49,278 bases of DNA from the NCBI RefSeq assembly GCF_000613245.1, contig NZ_HG964937.1, positions 1,250,730 through 1,300,007 on the forward strand. Direction: 5' to 3'. A program made the position numbers and the translations under genes. Position 1 is the first letter of the stretch, and every line of letters starts with the position of its first letter. A model generated the notes under the pieces. It was not told where the DNA came from. It made no database searches and saw nothing but the letters and a program-made list of their open reading frames with translations. This stretch comes from Mycobacterium asiaticum DSM 44297 (lineage in GTDB: Bacteria > Actinomycetota > Actinomycetes > Mycobacteriales > Mycobacteriaceae). Positions 23,444 through 31,079 of this stretch are shown piece after piece.

Positions 23444-23800
23444 GTGGCATTGACCGATCGTCTTGACAACTCCGGCGCTCCGCCGTCGGATCACGGCGTC
23501 TACGGGATCTCGGTAGCGGCCGAGCTGTCCGGTGTCGCCGTGCAGACGCTCCGTCTCTACGAACGGCATGGATTGCTGTCGCCGGCGCGCAGCGACGGTG
23601 GCACTCGGCGTTACAGCGCCAATGACCTGGCCCGGTTACAGCGGATCAGCGCCCTGGTCGAGGAAGGCGTGAATCTGGCCGGGATCGCGCGCATCCTCAG
23701 CCTCGAAGACCACAACGCCGAATTGTCCGCTGCCAACAGCAATCTGCGATCCACCAACCGGAGCCTGCGCGACGCCGCAAAGAACGGGAACAACGGCTGA
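23444..23800 (+). CDS. MerR family (HspR-like) transcriptional regulator
   Basis: 118 residues from GTG 23444, with AAGAGGGGG just before it; ATG 23408 is also in frame. The MerR winged-helix domain at about 20-90 contains 'YGISVAAELSGVAVQTLRLYERHGLLSPARSDGGTRRYS'. A short coiled-coil-like C-terminus ('NAELSAANSNLRSTNRSLRD') resembles HspR more than metal-sensing MerR, and the family's metal-binding cysteines are absent. It probably controls hsp18 and itself through the dyad in the shared upstream region. Confidence 0.83.
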   Translation: MALTDRLDNSGAPPSDHGVYGISVAAELSGVAVQTLRLYERHGLLSPARSDGGTRRYSANDLARLQRISALVEEGVNLAGIARILSLEDHNAELSAANSNLRSTNRSLRDAAKNGNNG

Positions 23801-23807
23801 AGCACGG

Positions 23808-25268
23808 TCAGGCCACCACGCGGAACTGGTGCGCGGTGGGGTCGGCGGGGTCCGGCAGGTTCATGCCCGCGTCCACGCCGGACCGCAGATAGTCGATCAC
23901 CGCGTCGTTGAGGCGTTCGCCGGGGACGACGGCCGGGATGCCCGGCGGATACGGGGTGATCTGCTCGGCGGCGATGCGTCCGGCCGCCTTGTCCGCCGGA
24001 ACCATCTCCGTCGGCCCGAAGAACGCATCTCGGGGCAGCGCAACGCTTTCCAGCTGCAGCTCCGCCGGTGACGGCAGGCGTATCTGCGGCGGCCGGTCGA
24101 AATCTTCGGCGGCCTTGCGCCACATCGTCATTGCGCTCACCAACCGGTCGGCCGTCTGCTTGTTGTCGGCGAAGGACATGGTGGCCAGGATCCGCCGGTG
24201 ATCGCTCATGCCGAGGTCGAGTTGGCAGTGCTCCCGCAGCCAGTCCGCCGCCTGATAGCCCGATGTTCCGGTGGCGGAGAGGTCCATCAACACCTGGGTC
24301 GTGTCCAGGTCGCAGGACGCTTCCTCGCCCAGCAGTTCGTCTTCGAGGACCCGCAGGTCGGGAATCTCCGTGAGTCGCTCCCGAAGATACGTCGCGAGAT
24401 CGAGTTCGGCGGTGAGTAGTTCGTGCCCATGCTCGACCATCTGCCGTCGCCAGCCATCGAGTGCGGCGTAGACCATCACGTTCGGACTCGTCGTCATCAG
24501 CAGGTCCGCGCACGCCGAGAGCCGGTCCGGATCCACCAGATCGCCCTGCAGATGGAACACCGACCCCTGCTCGAATCCGGCACCCATCTTGTGCACGCTC
24601 ACCACGCAGACGTCCGCCCCGGCGTTCATCGCCCAGGTCGGTAGGTCCTCGTGAAACGGCAGGTGCGCGCCCCAAGCCTCGTCGACGATCAACGGCTTGT
24701 TGCGCTTGTGGCAGATGTCGGCGATCGCCCCGATGTCCGCGCAGGTGCCGTAAGGGCTGGGACTGACGATGAGGGCGCCGGCGGCGTCCGGGTGATGCTG
24801 CCACGCTTTTTCGACCTGCTCGGGGGAGGGCGGATGGGAGAAGTGCCGCTCCACATCCCATTGCGGTGTGATCCACCGGGGCTGCACCCCGGAAAAGATC
24901 AGCCCGGCGACTATCGACTTGTGACTGTCGCGAGTGACGAGCAGCCCGCCGGGGTTGCCGCCGGCCACCGCCAGCATCGCCGCCTTGACCGACAGCGAAC
25001 TGCCGCAGGTGGAGAAGAACGCGGCGTCGGCACCGACGGCATCGGCCATCAAGTCCTCGGCGCGGGACAGGAACTTGCCCCGGGACATGCGGTCATCCAG
25101 GCCATTGCTGGCTAGCACGTCGTTGCGGAACGGTTCTGAGCCCAGCACGGCCAGGACCCGCGGGTCGGCACCGGCGCCCTGCCGGTGACCCGGAGGTGTG
25201 AAGCCGTACCGGTCGCTGTGGTGGTAGTCCTGCAATGCGTTCAGTAGCGGCGCCTGCGACTGGTCCAT
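23808..25268 (-). CDS. Orn/Lys/Arg decarboxylase-family PLP enzyme
   Basis: 486 residues, PLP-dependent fold I. 'FFSTCGSSLSVKAAMLAVAG' is the cofactor-phosphate region. The ring-binding Asp is in 'LIVDEAWGAHLPFH'. The Schiff-base lysine is in 'SVHKMGAGFEQGSVFH', which differs from the common S-T-H-K-L. The C-terminal 110 residues form the family's small domain ('AAEQITPYPPGIPAVVPGERL'). It would decarboxylate a basic amino acid to a polyamine or diamine, consuming protons. Lysine, ornithine and arginine cannot be told apart by eye. It is convergent with the MerR gene over 7 bp. Confidence 0.87.
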   Translation of the reverse strand: MDQSQAPLLNALQDYHHSDRYGFTPPGHRQGAGADPRVLAVLGSEPFRNDVLASNGLDDRMSRGKFLSRAEDLMADAVGADAAFFSTCGSSLSVKAAMLAVAGGNPGGLLVTRDSHKSIVAGLIFSGVQPRWITPQWDVERHFSHPPSPEQVEKAWQHHPDAAGALIVSPSPYGTCADIGAIADICHKRNKPLIVDEAWGAHLPFHEDLPTWAMNAGADVCVVSVHKMGAGFEQGSVFHLQGDLVDPDRLSACADLLMTTSPNVMVYAALDGWRRQMVEHGHELLTAELDLATYLRERLTEIPDLRVLEDELLGEEASCDLDTTQVLMDLSATGTSGYQAADWLREHCQLDLGMSDHRRILATMSFADNKQTADRLVSAMTMWRKAAEDFDRPPQIRLPSPAELQLESVALPRDAFFGPTEMVPADKAAGRIAAEQITPYPPGIPAVVPGERLNDAVIDYLRSGVDAGMNLPDPADPTAHQFRVVA

Positions 25269-25318
25269 GACAAGGGGCTACCCCGTTTACGAAGCCATAA
25301 GCCGGGTATGAACCCGCT

Positions 25319-25948
25319 ATGGTCGATCAGCCCGACGTTCCGCTGCGCGCGATCGCCCTGGTCTGCAGCCTCAAAGGCGGCTCCGCGGAGTCCAGCAGCG
25401 CCCTGATGGCCCAACATGTAGCCGCTGAACTGGCCAAACACGGCGTCGAGTGTGAGCACATCCGGTGCGTGGACTATGACATCAAACCCGGCGTCGAGGA
25501 CGACATGGGCTCCGGCGACCAATGGCCGATCATCCGGCGCAAGGTGCTCGATGCCGACATCCTGCTGATCAGCACGCCGATATGGCTGGGGCACCCGTCC
25601 AGCGTCACCCAGCGCGTCCTGGAGCGCTTGGATGCCGAACTGTCCAACACCGACGACGACGGCATTCCGGTAATGGTCGGCAAGGTCGGGATCGTGAGCG
25701 TGGTGGGCAACGAGGACGGCGCTCACAAGGTGGTGGCCGACGTATTCCAAGGGCTCAACGACATCGGCTTCAGCATCCCGGCGCAGGGCTGTACGTACTG
25801 GAACGGGGAGGCCATGCAATCCACCAACTACGACGATCTGGACGAGGTGCCCGAACAGATCGCCGCTACGACGGCGACCGCGGCTCGCAATGCCGCCCAC
25901 CTGGCCAGGACACTCAAGACGCTCAACTACCCGCCGTACGAGTCGTGA
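25319..25948 (+). CDS. NAD(P)H-dependent FMN reductase/flavodoxin-like protein
   Basis: 209 residues with a flavodoxin-like fold. 'IALVCSLKGGSAESSSALMAQHVAAEL' is the phosphate-binding loop. 'ADILLISTPIWLGHPSSVTQRVLERLDA' carries the isoalloxazine loop P-I-W-L-G, and 'GKVGIVSVVGNEDGAH' is a third FMN contact. It is predicted to be a cytosolic FMN-binding oxidoreductase. It is divergent from the decarboxylase across 50 bp, which hold a small palindrome GGGGCTACCCC (25274-25284). DUF1360 and ChaB genes follow, probably in one operon. The substrate is unknown. Confidence 0.84.
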   Translation: MVDQPDVPLRAIALVCSLKGGSAESSSALMAQHVAAELAKHGVECEHIRCVDYDIKPGVEDDMGSGDQWPIIRRKVLDADILLISTPIWLGHPSSVTQRVLERLDAELSNTDDDGIPVMVGKVGIVSVVGNEDGAHKVVADVFQGLNDIGFSIPAQGCTYWNGEAMQSTNYDDLDEVPEQIAATTATAARNAAHLARTLKTLNYPPYES

Positions 25949-25950
25949 TC

Positions 25951-26487
25951 ATGAGTGAGCTAGCAGAGGTGAGGGACGACGTGGCCGATCGGGCGCAGCA
26001 GGAAGCCGACGAGTATCGCGGCGAGAATGGCCGGCCATTGGCCGGATACGTTGTGGTGCTCGGTGTTTACTCGCTGTTGGTGGTGGTGACGACCGTGCTC
26101 GCGGCGGTGACCGGCCGCAGGTTGCCGAATCGTTGGAATCTGCAAGACCTCGTGATGCTGACACTGGGCACGCACAAACTCTCCCGGACCTTGAGCAAGG
26201 ATTCGGTGACCAGCCCGCTGCGCGCACCGTTCACCAGGTACAAAGGCACCGGCGGGCCGGCTGAGGTGCAGGAAGAACCCCGACAGGACAGCGCAATTCG
26301 GCACAGCCTGGGTGAGTTGTTGACCTGTCCGTTCTGCCTGGATGTGTGGGTGGCGACCGGATTTGTGATCGGGCTGGTCTTCGCGCCCAGGTTCACTCGC
26401 CTGGTCGCGGGCACCTTCACCGTGCTCACCGGTGCCGACTTCCTGCAGCTCGCCTATGCCATGGCGCAGCAAGCGTCCGAACATTGA
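25951..26487 (+). CDS. DUF1360 family membrane protein
   Basis: 178 residues. Membrane segments lie at about 30-52 and across about 125-170. The family hallmark 'ELLTCPFCLDVWVA' (C-x-x-C) sits before the second segment, and 'GTHKLSRTLSKDSVTSPLRAPFTR' is the conserved cytosolic loop. The function is unknown; the C-x-x-C suggests metal or thiol chemistry. ATG 25951 is preferred. GTG 25945, overlapping the previous TGA, is an alternative. It is followed by ChaB after 12 bp. Confidence 0.8.
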   Translation: MSELAEVRDDVADRAQQEADEYRGENGRPLAGYVVVLGVYSLLVVVTTVLAAVTGRRLPNRWNLQDLVMLTLGTHKLSRTLSKDSVTSPLRAPFTRYKGTGGPAEVQEEPRQDSAIRHSLGELLTCPFCLDVWVATGFVIGLVFAPRFTRLVAGTFTVLTGADFLQLAYAMAQQASEH

Positions 26488-26499
26488 GGTGGTGGTGTC

Positions 26500-26913
26500 A
26501 TGCCGAAGACGACGAAGAGCGGTGCGGCGAAGAAAGACGAATTGCCCAGCACGCTAAAGAAATCCAGCGCCAAGGCACAGCGCACCTTCGCCAAGGCGCA
26601 TGACGCGGCCGCCGAGCAGTACGGCAGCGAAGAGCGGGCACACCGGGTTGCCTACGCCGCCGTCAAACACAGCTTTGAGAAGGTCGGCGACCACTGGGAA
26701 GCCAAGGAAGAGAAGGGCCCCTCGGACAAGCGGGCCGAGGGCGGTGGCCTGAACAACCCGGTGCCATCCGAGGAGGGCGTCAACGCAAACGCCAGCAAGA
26801 AGCATCTACTGGAGGTCGCCCGGCGGCTGGACGTGCGCGGCCGCTCCACGATGACGAAGTCCGAACTCGTCGAAGCGATAAAGAAGCAAAATCGCCGTGC
26901 CCAAAGGCGTTGA
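26500..26913 (+). CDS. ChaB-domain protein with a Rho N-terminal/SAP-like tail
   Basis: 137 residues, highly charged. Residues 12-70 match ChaB ('ELPSTLKKSSAKAQRTFAKAHDAAAEQYG', 'AHRVAYAAVKHSFEKVGDHW'). A linker with G-G-L-N-N-P-V follows. Residues 98-130 form a Rho_N/SAP-like helical motif ('KKHLLEVARRLDVRGRSTMTKSELVEAI'), which suggests nucleic-acid binding. Many actinobacterial ChaB proteins have this two-part form. The udgX GTG lies within its last codons (17-bp overlap). It may bind DNA or RNA; the link to cation transport in the E. coli name is weak. Confidence 0.85.
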   Translation: MPKTTKSGAAKKDELPSTLKKSSAKAQRTFAKAHDAAAEQYGSEERAHRVAYAAVKHSFEKVGDHWEAKEEKGPSDKRAEGGGLNNPVPSEEGVNANASKKHLLEVARRLDVRGRSTMTKSELVEAIKKQNRRAQRR

Positions 26914-27577
26914 GAAGAAAGACGTTCCGGGAGCACAGCGCTACCTGCCAGAGGACCGCGGGCTAAGCTCGCTGGAGCACGCGGCCGGCGCGTGCCAGGG
27001 TTGCACCCTGTATCAGGATGCCACCCAAACCGTGTTCGGCCACGGCAAGGCCGAGGCGCCGGTAATGCTGGTGGGCGAGCAGCCCGGCGACCGTGAAGAC
27101 CAAGAGGGTCAGCCGTTCGTCGGCCCGGCCGGCCGGCTTCTGGTGCGCGCATTGGCGGACGCCGATCTGGACCCAGCGCTGACGTATCAGACCAACGCCG
27201 TCAAGCACTTCAAGTTCAAAAGGCAGGGCAAGCGGCGCATTCACCAGAAGCCGGGCCGTATCGAAGTCGTCGCCTGCCAGCCCTGGCTGATCGCCGAAAT
27301 ACAGGCGCTGCGGCCGCAAGTCATCGTGTGTCTCGGTGCGACGGCTGCACAATCGCTGTTGGGCAGCACGTTTCGTGTCACCGCGCACCGGGGTGAGCGG
27401 CTACGGCTACCGGCCGCGCTGGACCTCGAGGTTGAGCCGGAGCCCTTGGTCATGGCGACGGTACATCCCTCGTCACTGCTGCGGGATCAAAGTGACCGCC
27501 GGCAGGAGAACTACGAAGCGTTCGTCGCAGATCTGCGCAACGCGGCCGGCGCGCTGCCGGCCATGTTTCGGTCCTGA
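26897..27577 (+). CDS. udgX: UdgX-type uracil-DNA glycosylase/crosslinking enzyme
   Basis: 226 residues, a family 4-like Fe-S uracil-DNA glycosylase of the UdgX subgroup. Motif I is GEQPGDRED (60-68), followed by GQPFVGPAGRLL. The R-loop signature K112-R-R-I-H116-Q is diagnostic. In M. smegmatis UdgX the equivalent His forms a covalent bond with the sugar after uracil removal. Motif II is H190-P-S-S-L-L-R. The Fe-S cysteines are C33-x-x-C36, C127 and C145. GTG 26897 overlaps the chaB-like gene by 17 bp, so the two are translationally coupled. Family and reaction type are strong; the cellular role is not settled. Confidence 0.93.
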   Translation: MPKGVEKKDVPGAQRYLPEDRGLSSLEHAAGACQGCTLYQDATQTVFGHGKAEAPVMLVGEQPGDREDQEGQPFVGPAGRLLVRALADADLDPALTYQTNAVKHFKFKRQGKRRIHQKPGRIEVVACQPWLIAEIQALRPQVIVCLGATAAQSLLGSTFRVTAHRGERLRLPAALDLEVEPEPLVMATVHPSSLLRDQSDRRQENYEAFVADLRNAAGALPAMFRS

Positions 27578-27598
27578 CCACATGGGTAGTCAAAACTG

Positions 27599-27979
27599 AT
27601 GAGCCTGCACAGCCATGAAGTCACCCGGGCGGTGCCTGACCAGACCGCTCAGCCCTCTGACACCCACGATCACGGTCGCGGCCGCAGAGCGGTCGTGAAC
27701 TGGGTTTTGGCGCTGCTGACGATTCCCGCGGCAGTGATCATCGCGATTTTCGCCGTCGGCGCGGCCATGAGCTTCGCTGCGTGCAGTGGTGCGCAGTGCC
27801 CCGAACTGGGCCCGAGCGGCTTGGTGTATGGCGTGCTGTTGTATGGCGCCCCGGTGATCGCCGGTTTGACCATCATCGCGTCTTTCTTCACCGCGTTCCG
27901 CCGCCGCGGATTCATCGTCCCGCTGATCGGTCTGGCATTGCTGCTGGCCGACTTCGCCGCCGTCGCTATCCTCTTCTGA
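27599..27979 (+). CDS. Small integral membrane protein
   Basis: 126 residues with a polar, His-rich N-terminus (1-32). Three hydrophobic helices lie at about 34-60, 75-97 and 103-124, with 'CSGAQC' in the first outside loop, a possible disulfide. ATG 27599 follows udgX by 21 bp. I do not recognise the family. Same-strand packing with udgX and the HAD gene suggests cotranscription. Confidence 0.68.
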   Translation: MSLHSHEVTRAVPDQTAQPSDTHDHGRGRRAVVNWVLALLTIPAAVIIAIFAVGAAMSFAACSGAQCPELGPSGLVYGVLLYGAPVIAGLTIIASFFTAFRRRGFIVPLIGLALLLADFAAVAILF

Positions 27980-27983
27980 TCCG

Positions 27984-28676
27984 TTGGCCGGCAACAACAT
28001 CGATGCCGCGGTGCTCTTCGACATCGACGGCACCCTGGTCGACTCGAATTATTTGCACATCGACGCCTGGCAGCACGCGTTCGCCGAGGTAGGCATCGAA
28101 GTCGAGGCGTGGCGCATCCATCGATCGATCGGGATGGACGGGTCCACCTTGGTGAAAGCGTTGTCCGACGACGCTCCCGAGGACCAGCAGAAGCGCCTCA
28201 AAGACCTGCATTCTCAGTACTACAAGGAGACGGCCAACCTGTTGCAGCCGCTTCCGGGTGCGCGGGAGCTGCTACAGCGCGTCGCCGAACTCGGGCTCAA
28301 AGTCGTCTTCGCCACGTCGGCACCCGAGGACGAGCTGAAATTGTTGCGCGAGACGCTCGACAGCGACGATCTGGTCGCCGCTATTACGTCCGCGGACGAC
28401 GTGGACACCGCGAAGCCGAAGCCGGACATCATCCAGGTCGCACTGGACCGCGCCGAGGTTTCCGCCGAGCGCGCGGTCTTTTTGGGCGATGCCATCTGGG
28501 ACGCCGAGGCATGCGTCCGAGCGGAGTTACCGTGCATCGGAGTGCTCAGTGGCGGCGTATCACGGGACGAACTCGGAAATGCCGGGGCGATCGAGGTTTT
28601 CGAGAACGCCCGCGACTTGCTGCAGCACCTGGACGATTCGGCGATCGGTCGGCTGGTCCGCGATTCGGGTCGATGA
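27984..28676 (+). CDS. HAD-superfamily hydrolase (beta-phosphoglucomutase/phosphatase type)
   Basis: 230 residues. Motif I is 'FDIDGTLVDSNYLH' with the nucleophile Asp near residue 13. Motif II is S/T in 'VVFATSAPED', motif III is K in 'TAKPKPDII', and motif IV is 'FLGDAIWDAEA'. The helical C1 cap is inserted after motif I. It would dephosphorylate a small metabolite. TTG 27984 is the only start upstream of motif I in frame, 4 bp after the membrane protein stop. A 13-bp direct repeat spans the stop codon (28670-28682 and 28684-28696). Confidence 0.86.
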   Translation: MAGNNIDAAVLFDIDGTLVDSNYLHIDAWQHAFAEVGIEVEAWRIHRSIGMDGSTLVKALSDDAPEDQQKRLKDLHSQYYKETANLLQPLPGARELLQRVAELGLKVVFATSAPEDELKLLRETLDSDDLVAAITSADDVDTAKPKPDIIQVALDRAEVSAERAVFLGDAIWDAEACVRAELPCIGVLSGGVSRDELGNAGAIEVFENARDLLQHLDDSAIGRLVRDSGR

Positions 28677-28719
28677 CAGTGGCTCGATGACAGTGGTTTG
28701 ACAAGACACGAAACACGAC

Positions 28720-28760
28720 AAGAAAGTGGCCCAGTCCGTTACGGACTGGGCCACTTTCTT
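28720..28760. terminator. Strong bidirectional hairpin terminator
   Basis: A perfect 19-bp inverted repeat with a TTA loop. The left arm is 28720-28738 (core GTGGCCCAGTCCG) and the right arm 28742-28760, ending in CTTTCTTT. It sits exactly between the converging HAD gene and csbD gene and would serve both. Confidence 0.85.
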
Positions 28761-28776
28761 TGAAAGCTACTGAAAG

Positions 28777-29010
28777 CTACTGGTTGGCCTTCTGGCGCTC
28801 CTCGGCGGCTTCGGCGCCACCGCGAGCCGACTCGGCTTCCGCTTCCTTCTTGGCGGCGTCGCGCTGCGCGTCGGCCTTGTCCTGCTGGGCCTGGCCCTCG
28901 CGCTTGACGTCATCGCGGCCCGTCACGGCGCCGATAACTTCCTTAGCCTTGCCCTTAACGCCCTCGACGACGCCCTCGACGCCTTCCTGGGGTCCACTCT
29001 TGTCGGCCAT
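28777..29010 (-). CDS. CsbD-like stress protein
   Basis: 77 residues, almost all charged or small, with no hydrophobic core. The N-terminal 'GVEGVVEGVKGKAKEVIGAVTGRDD' is the CsbD signature. The rest is a Lys/Glu/Ala helix ('AQQDKADAQRDAAKKEAEAESA'). CsbD-like proteins are general-stress proteins in Bacillus (sigma-B) and other bacteria, and the biochemical role is unknown. A strong AGGAGG ribosome site lies 6 bp before ATG 29010. Confidence 0.86.
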   Translation of the reverse strand: MADKSGPQEGVEGVVEGVKGKAKEVIGAVTGRDDVKREGQAQQDKADAQRDAAKKEAEAESARGGAEAAEERQKANQ

Positions 29011-29035
29011 GAATTCCTCCTGCGTGCGTAATCAC

Positions 29036-29158
29036 CTACATGGCGACCGTGCGCTTTCCGTCCGCGCTCAGCCAACAGGGTTTGTACGTTCCGTACGTCT
29101 TCCCCGCGACAACAGGGTTTCCGAAGCGCCTGACGCTCAAACCTGTGGGTTGGGTCAC
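29036..29158 (-). CDS. Putative 40-residue ORF coupled to the TPP enzyme gene
   Basis: GTG 29158 overlaps the TGA of the TPP-enzyme gene (GTGA) and opens 40 codons to TAG 29036. The product has 'RRFGNPVVAGKTYGTYKPCW' followed by a short basic tail. The composition looks protein-like, with aromatic and Gly residues. It fills the gap between this gene and csbD, and the same frame runs on upstream inside the TPP gene. No family is recognised, and it may be a chance ORF. Confidence 0.35.
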   Translation of the reverse strand: MTQPTGLSVRRFGNPVVAGKTYGTYKPCWLSADGKRTVAM

Positions 29159-30957
29159 TGGCGTCGGCTGGTACCCCGATGGGGCAGGAACTCCTGGGCT
29201 TTGATCTTCACGCCTTCTTTGAGGATGCCGAGCGCATTCTCGTCGCCCCGCACGACGGCGCTTGCGGCGCTCTTCATCTGCTCGAAGGTCGCGTGCGGCG
29301 GCACCGGCGGCACATTCGGGTCGCAGTACACGTCGAGCACCGTTGGACGATCCGCGTGCAGCGCACGCTCCCACGCCGGTGCGATCAGGTCGGGATCACG
29401 CAGCGTGGCGTGGCCCAGCCCCAGGCTGGCGGCGAAGGCGGCATAGTCGACCTCCGGAAGAGTCTGGGAGGCAGCGAATTTCGGTGCGCCACCCATGGCG
29501 CGCATCTCCCAGGTCACTTGGTTCAGATCGTTGTTGTGCAGGACGGCGACAACCAGACGCGGGTCGGTCCACTGCTTCCAGTAATGCGCAATGGTGATCA
29601 GCTCGGCCAGCCCGTTCATCTGCATTGCCCCGTCACCGGCGAAGGCAATCGCCGGGCGGTCCGGGTGGGCGAACTTCGCGCCGATGGCGTACGGAACCGC
29701 GGGACCCATCGTGGCGAGCGTCCCGGACAGTGACCCACGCATGTTGCCGCGGAATTTCAGTTGTCGCGCATACCAATTCGCGGCGGAGCCGGAATCCGCC
29801 GTGACGATCGCGTCGTCGGGCAGCTGAGGCGACAGGTCGGCGAACAACCGCATCGGGTTGATCGGGTCGGCGGAGACGTCGGCCTCCATCGCCATTGTCT
29901 CCCACCAGCGGGTCACGTTGCGCTCGATGGTCTCTCGCCACGACCGGTCGGATTTGCGTTGCAGCAGCGGCAGAAGCGCGCGGGCGGTCGCGGCGGCGTC
30001 GCCGACCAGGTTCACCTCGTTCGGGTAACGCATCCCGATCAGCGTGGGGTCGATGTCGATCTGCACGCCGCGCGCACCGCCGTACGGCGGCAGGAACTGC
30101 GAGTACGGAAAACTCGATCCGATCGTCAGCAGCGTGTCGCAGTCACGCATCATCTCGTAGCTGGGACGCGTTCCAAGCAGCCCGATCGAGCCTGTCACCC
30201 AGAGCAATTCGTCGGAGAGGACATCCTTGCCGAGTAGCGCCTTGGCGACCCCGGCGCCCAGCACGTCGGCGAGCTCGCTGACCTCGGCGACGGCGCCGCG
30301 TGCCCCGCATCCGATCAGCATCGCGACGCGCTCGCCCGCATTGAGCACGTCGGCGGCCTGCTGCAGTCCCGCACGAGAGGGTTCGACCACGGGCTGCTCG
30401 AAGCCCAGGCTGGACGGCACCATCTTGAATTTGTGCGCCGGCGCCTGGTATTCGAGCTCTTGCACGTCTGCGGGGATGATCACCGCAGTCGGCGCCCGCC
30501 TGGTCAACGCGGTGCGGATGGCGCGATCGAGCACGTTGGGCAGTTGCTCGGGCACGGTGACCATCTGGACGTAGTCGCTGGCCACGTCCTTGTACAAGCT
30601 CATCAAGTCGACCTCCTGCTGATAGGAGCCGCCCATCGCGGTGCGTTCGGTCTGGCCGACGATCGCCACCACCGGCACCCGGTCCAGCTTGGCGTCATAG
30701 AGCCCGTTGAGCAGGTGGATCGCGCCGGGGCCGGAGGTGGCCGCGCAGACACCCAGCTCACCGCTGAACTTGGCGTAGCCGACCGCTTCAAAGGCGGCCA
30801 TCTCCTCGTGCCGCGCCTGGATGAACGTGGGCTCGTTTCCTGCGCGTCCCCACGCCGCGAGCAGGCCGTTTATCCCATCGCCCGGGTACGCGAAGACCCT
30901 GGCCACCCCCCAATCGCGCAGTCGTTGCAGCAGAAAATCACCGACAGTCGTCGTCAT
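29155..30957 (-). CDS. Thiamine-pyrophosphate-dependent enzyme, pyruvate oxidase-like
   Basis: 600 residues, three-domain TPP enzyme. The N-terminal domain has the catalytic Glu in 'ARHEEMAAFEAVGYAKFSG' and 'GVCAATSGPGAIHLLNGLYDAK'. The central domain (about 190-330) is a Rossmann-like cofactor domain. The C-terminal TPP/Mg motif runs G-D-G-A-M-Q-M-N-G to 'LVVAVLHNNDLNQ'. It is closer to PoxB/pyruvate oxidase than to acetolactate synthase. ATG 30957 follows GGAGGGT, and GTG 30963 is in frame. It would decarboxylate pyruvate or a related 2-oxoacid. Electron acceptor and product are uncertain. Confidence 0.85.
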   Translation of the reverse strand: MTTTVGDFLLQRLRDWGVARVFAYPGDGINGLLAAWGRAGNEPTFIQARHEEMAAFEAVGYAKFSGELGVCAATSGPGAIHLLNGLYDAKLDRVPVVAIVGQTERTAMGGSYQQEVDLMSLYKDVASDYVQMVTVPEQLPNVLDRAIRTALTRRAPTAVIIPADVQELEYQAPAHKFKMVPSSLGFEQPVVEPSRAGLQQAADVLNAGERVAMLIGCGARGAVAEVSELADVLGAGVAKALLGKDVLSDELLWVTGSIGLLGTRPSYEMMRDCDTLLTIGSSFPYSQFLPPYGGARGVQIDIDPTLIGMRYPNEVNLVGDAAATARALLPLLQRKSDRSWRETIERNVTRWWETMAMEADVSADPINPMRLFADLSPQLPDDAIVTADSGSAANWYARQLKFRGNMRGSLSGTLATMGPAVPYAIGAKFAHPDRPAIAFAGDGAMQMNGLAELITIAHYWKQWTDPRLVVAVLHNNDLNQVTWEMRAMGGAPKFAASQTLPEVDYAAFAASLGLGHATLRDPDLIAPAWERALHADRPTVLDVYCDPNVPPVPPHATFEQMKSAASAVVRGDENALGILKEGVKIKAQEFLPHRGTSRRQ

Positions 30958-31022
30958 AGCCACCCTCCGGGTTTCGCTTATCGGTCGCGGTTACCCCCCT
31001 TGGCGGTGTTTGATCATCCGAG

Positions 31023-31039
31023 TAGCGGGAATTCCGCTA
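31023..31039. promoter_or_regulatory. Dyad in the divergent region upstream of the TPP gene
   Basis: TAGCGG (31023-31028) and CCGCTA (31034-31039) are inverted around GAATT. The site lies 66 bp upstream of the TPP-enzyme start and about 40 bp upstream of the DUF3349 remnant start. It is a possible regulator site; no family is assigned. Confidence 0.3.
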
Positions 31040-31079
31040 GTCGCGATGTGTTCGGGAACTCATTGCGCGAGGAGTGGAA

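Noticed and set aside
25274..25284. GGGGCTACCCC palindrome between the decarboxylase and FMN reductase genes as a DosR site
   Set aside because: It is too short and lacks the central spacing of a DosR box. It could be chance in GC-rich DNA.
28760..29446. A 228-codon plus-strand frame across csbD and the TPP gene end
   Set aside because: It is antisense to csbD, which has a clear family signature and ribosome site, and to the TPP enzyme C-terminus.
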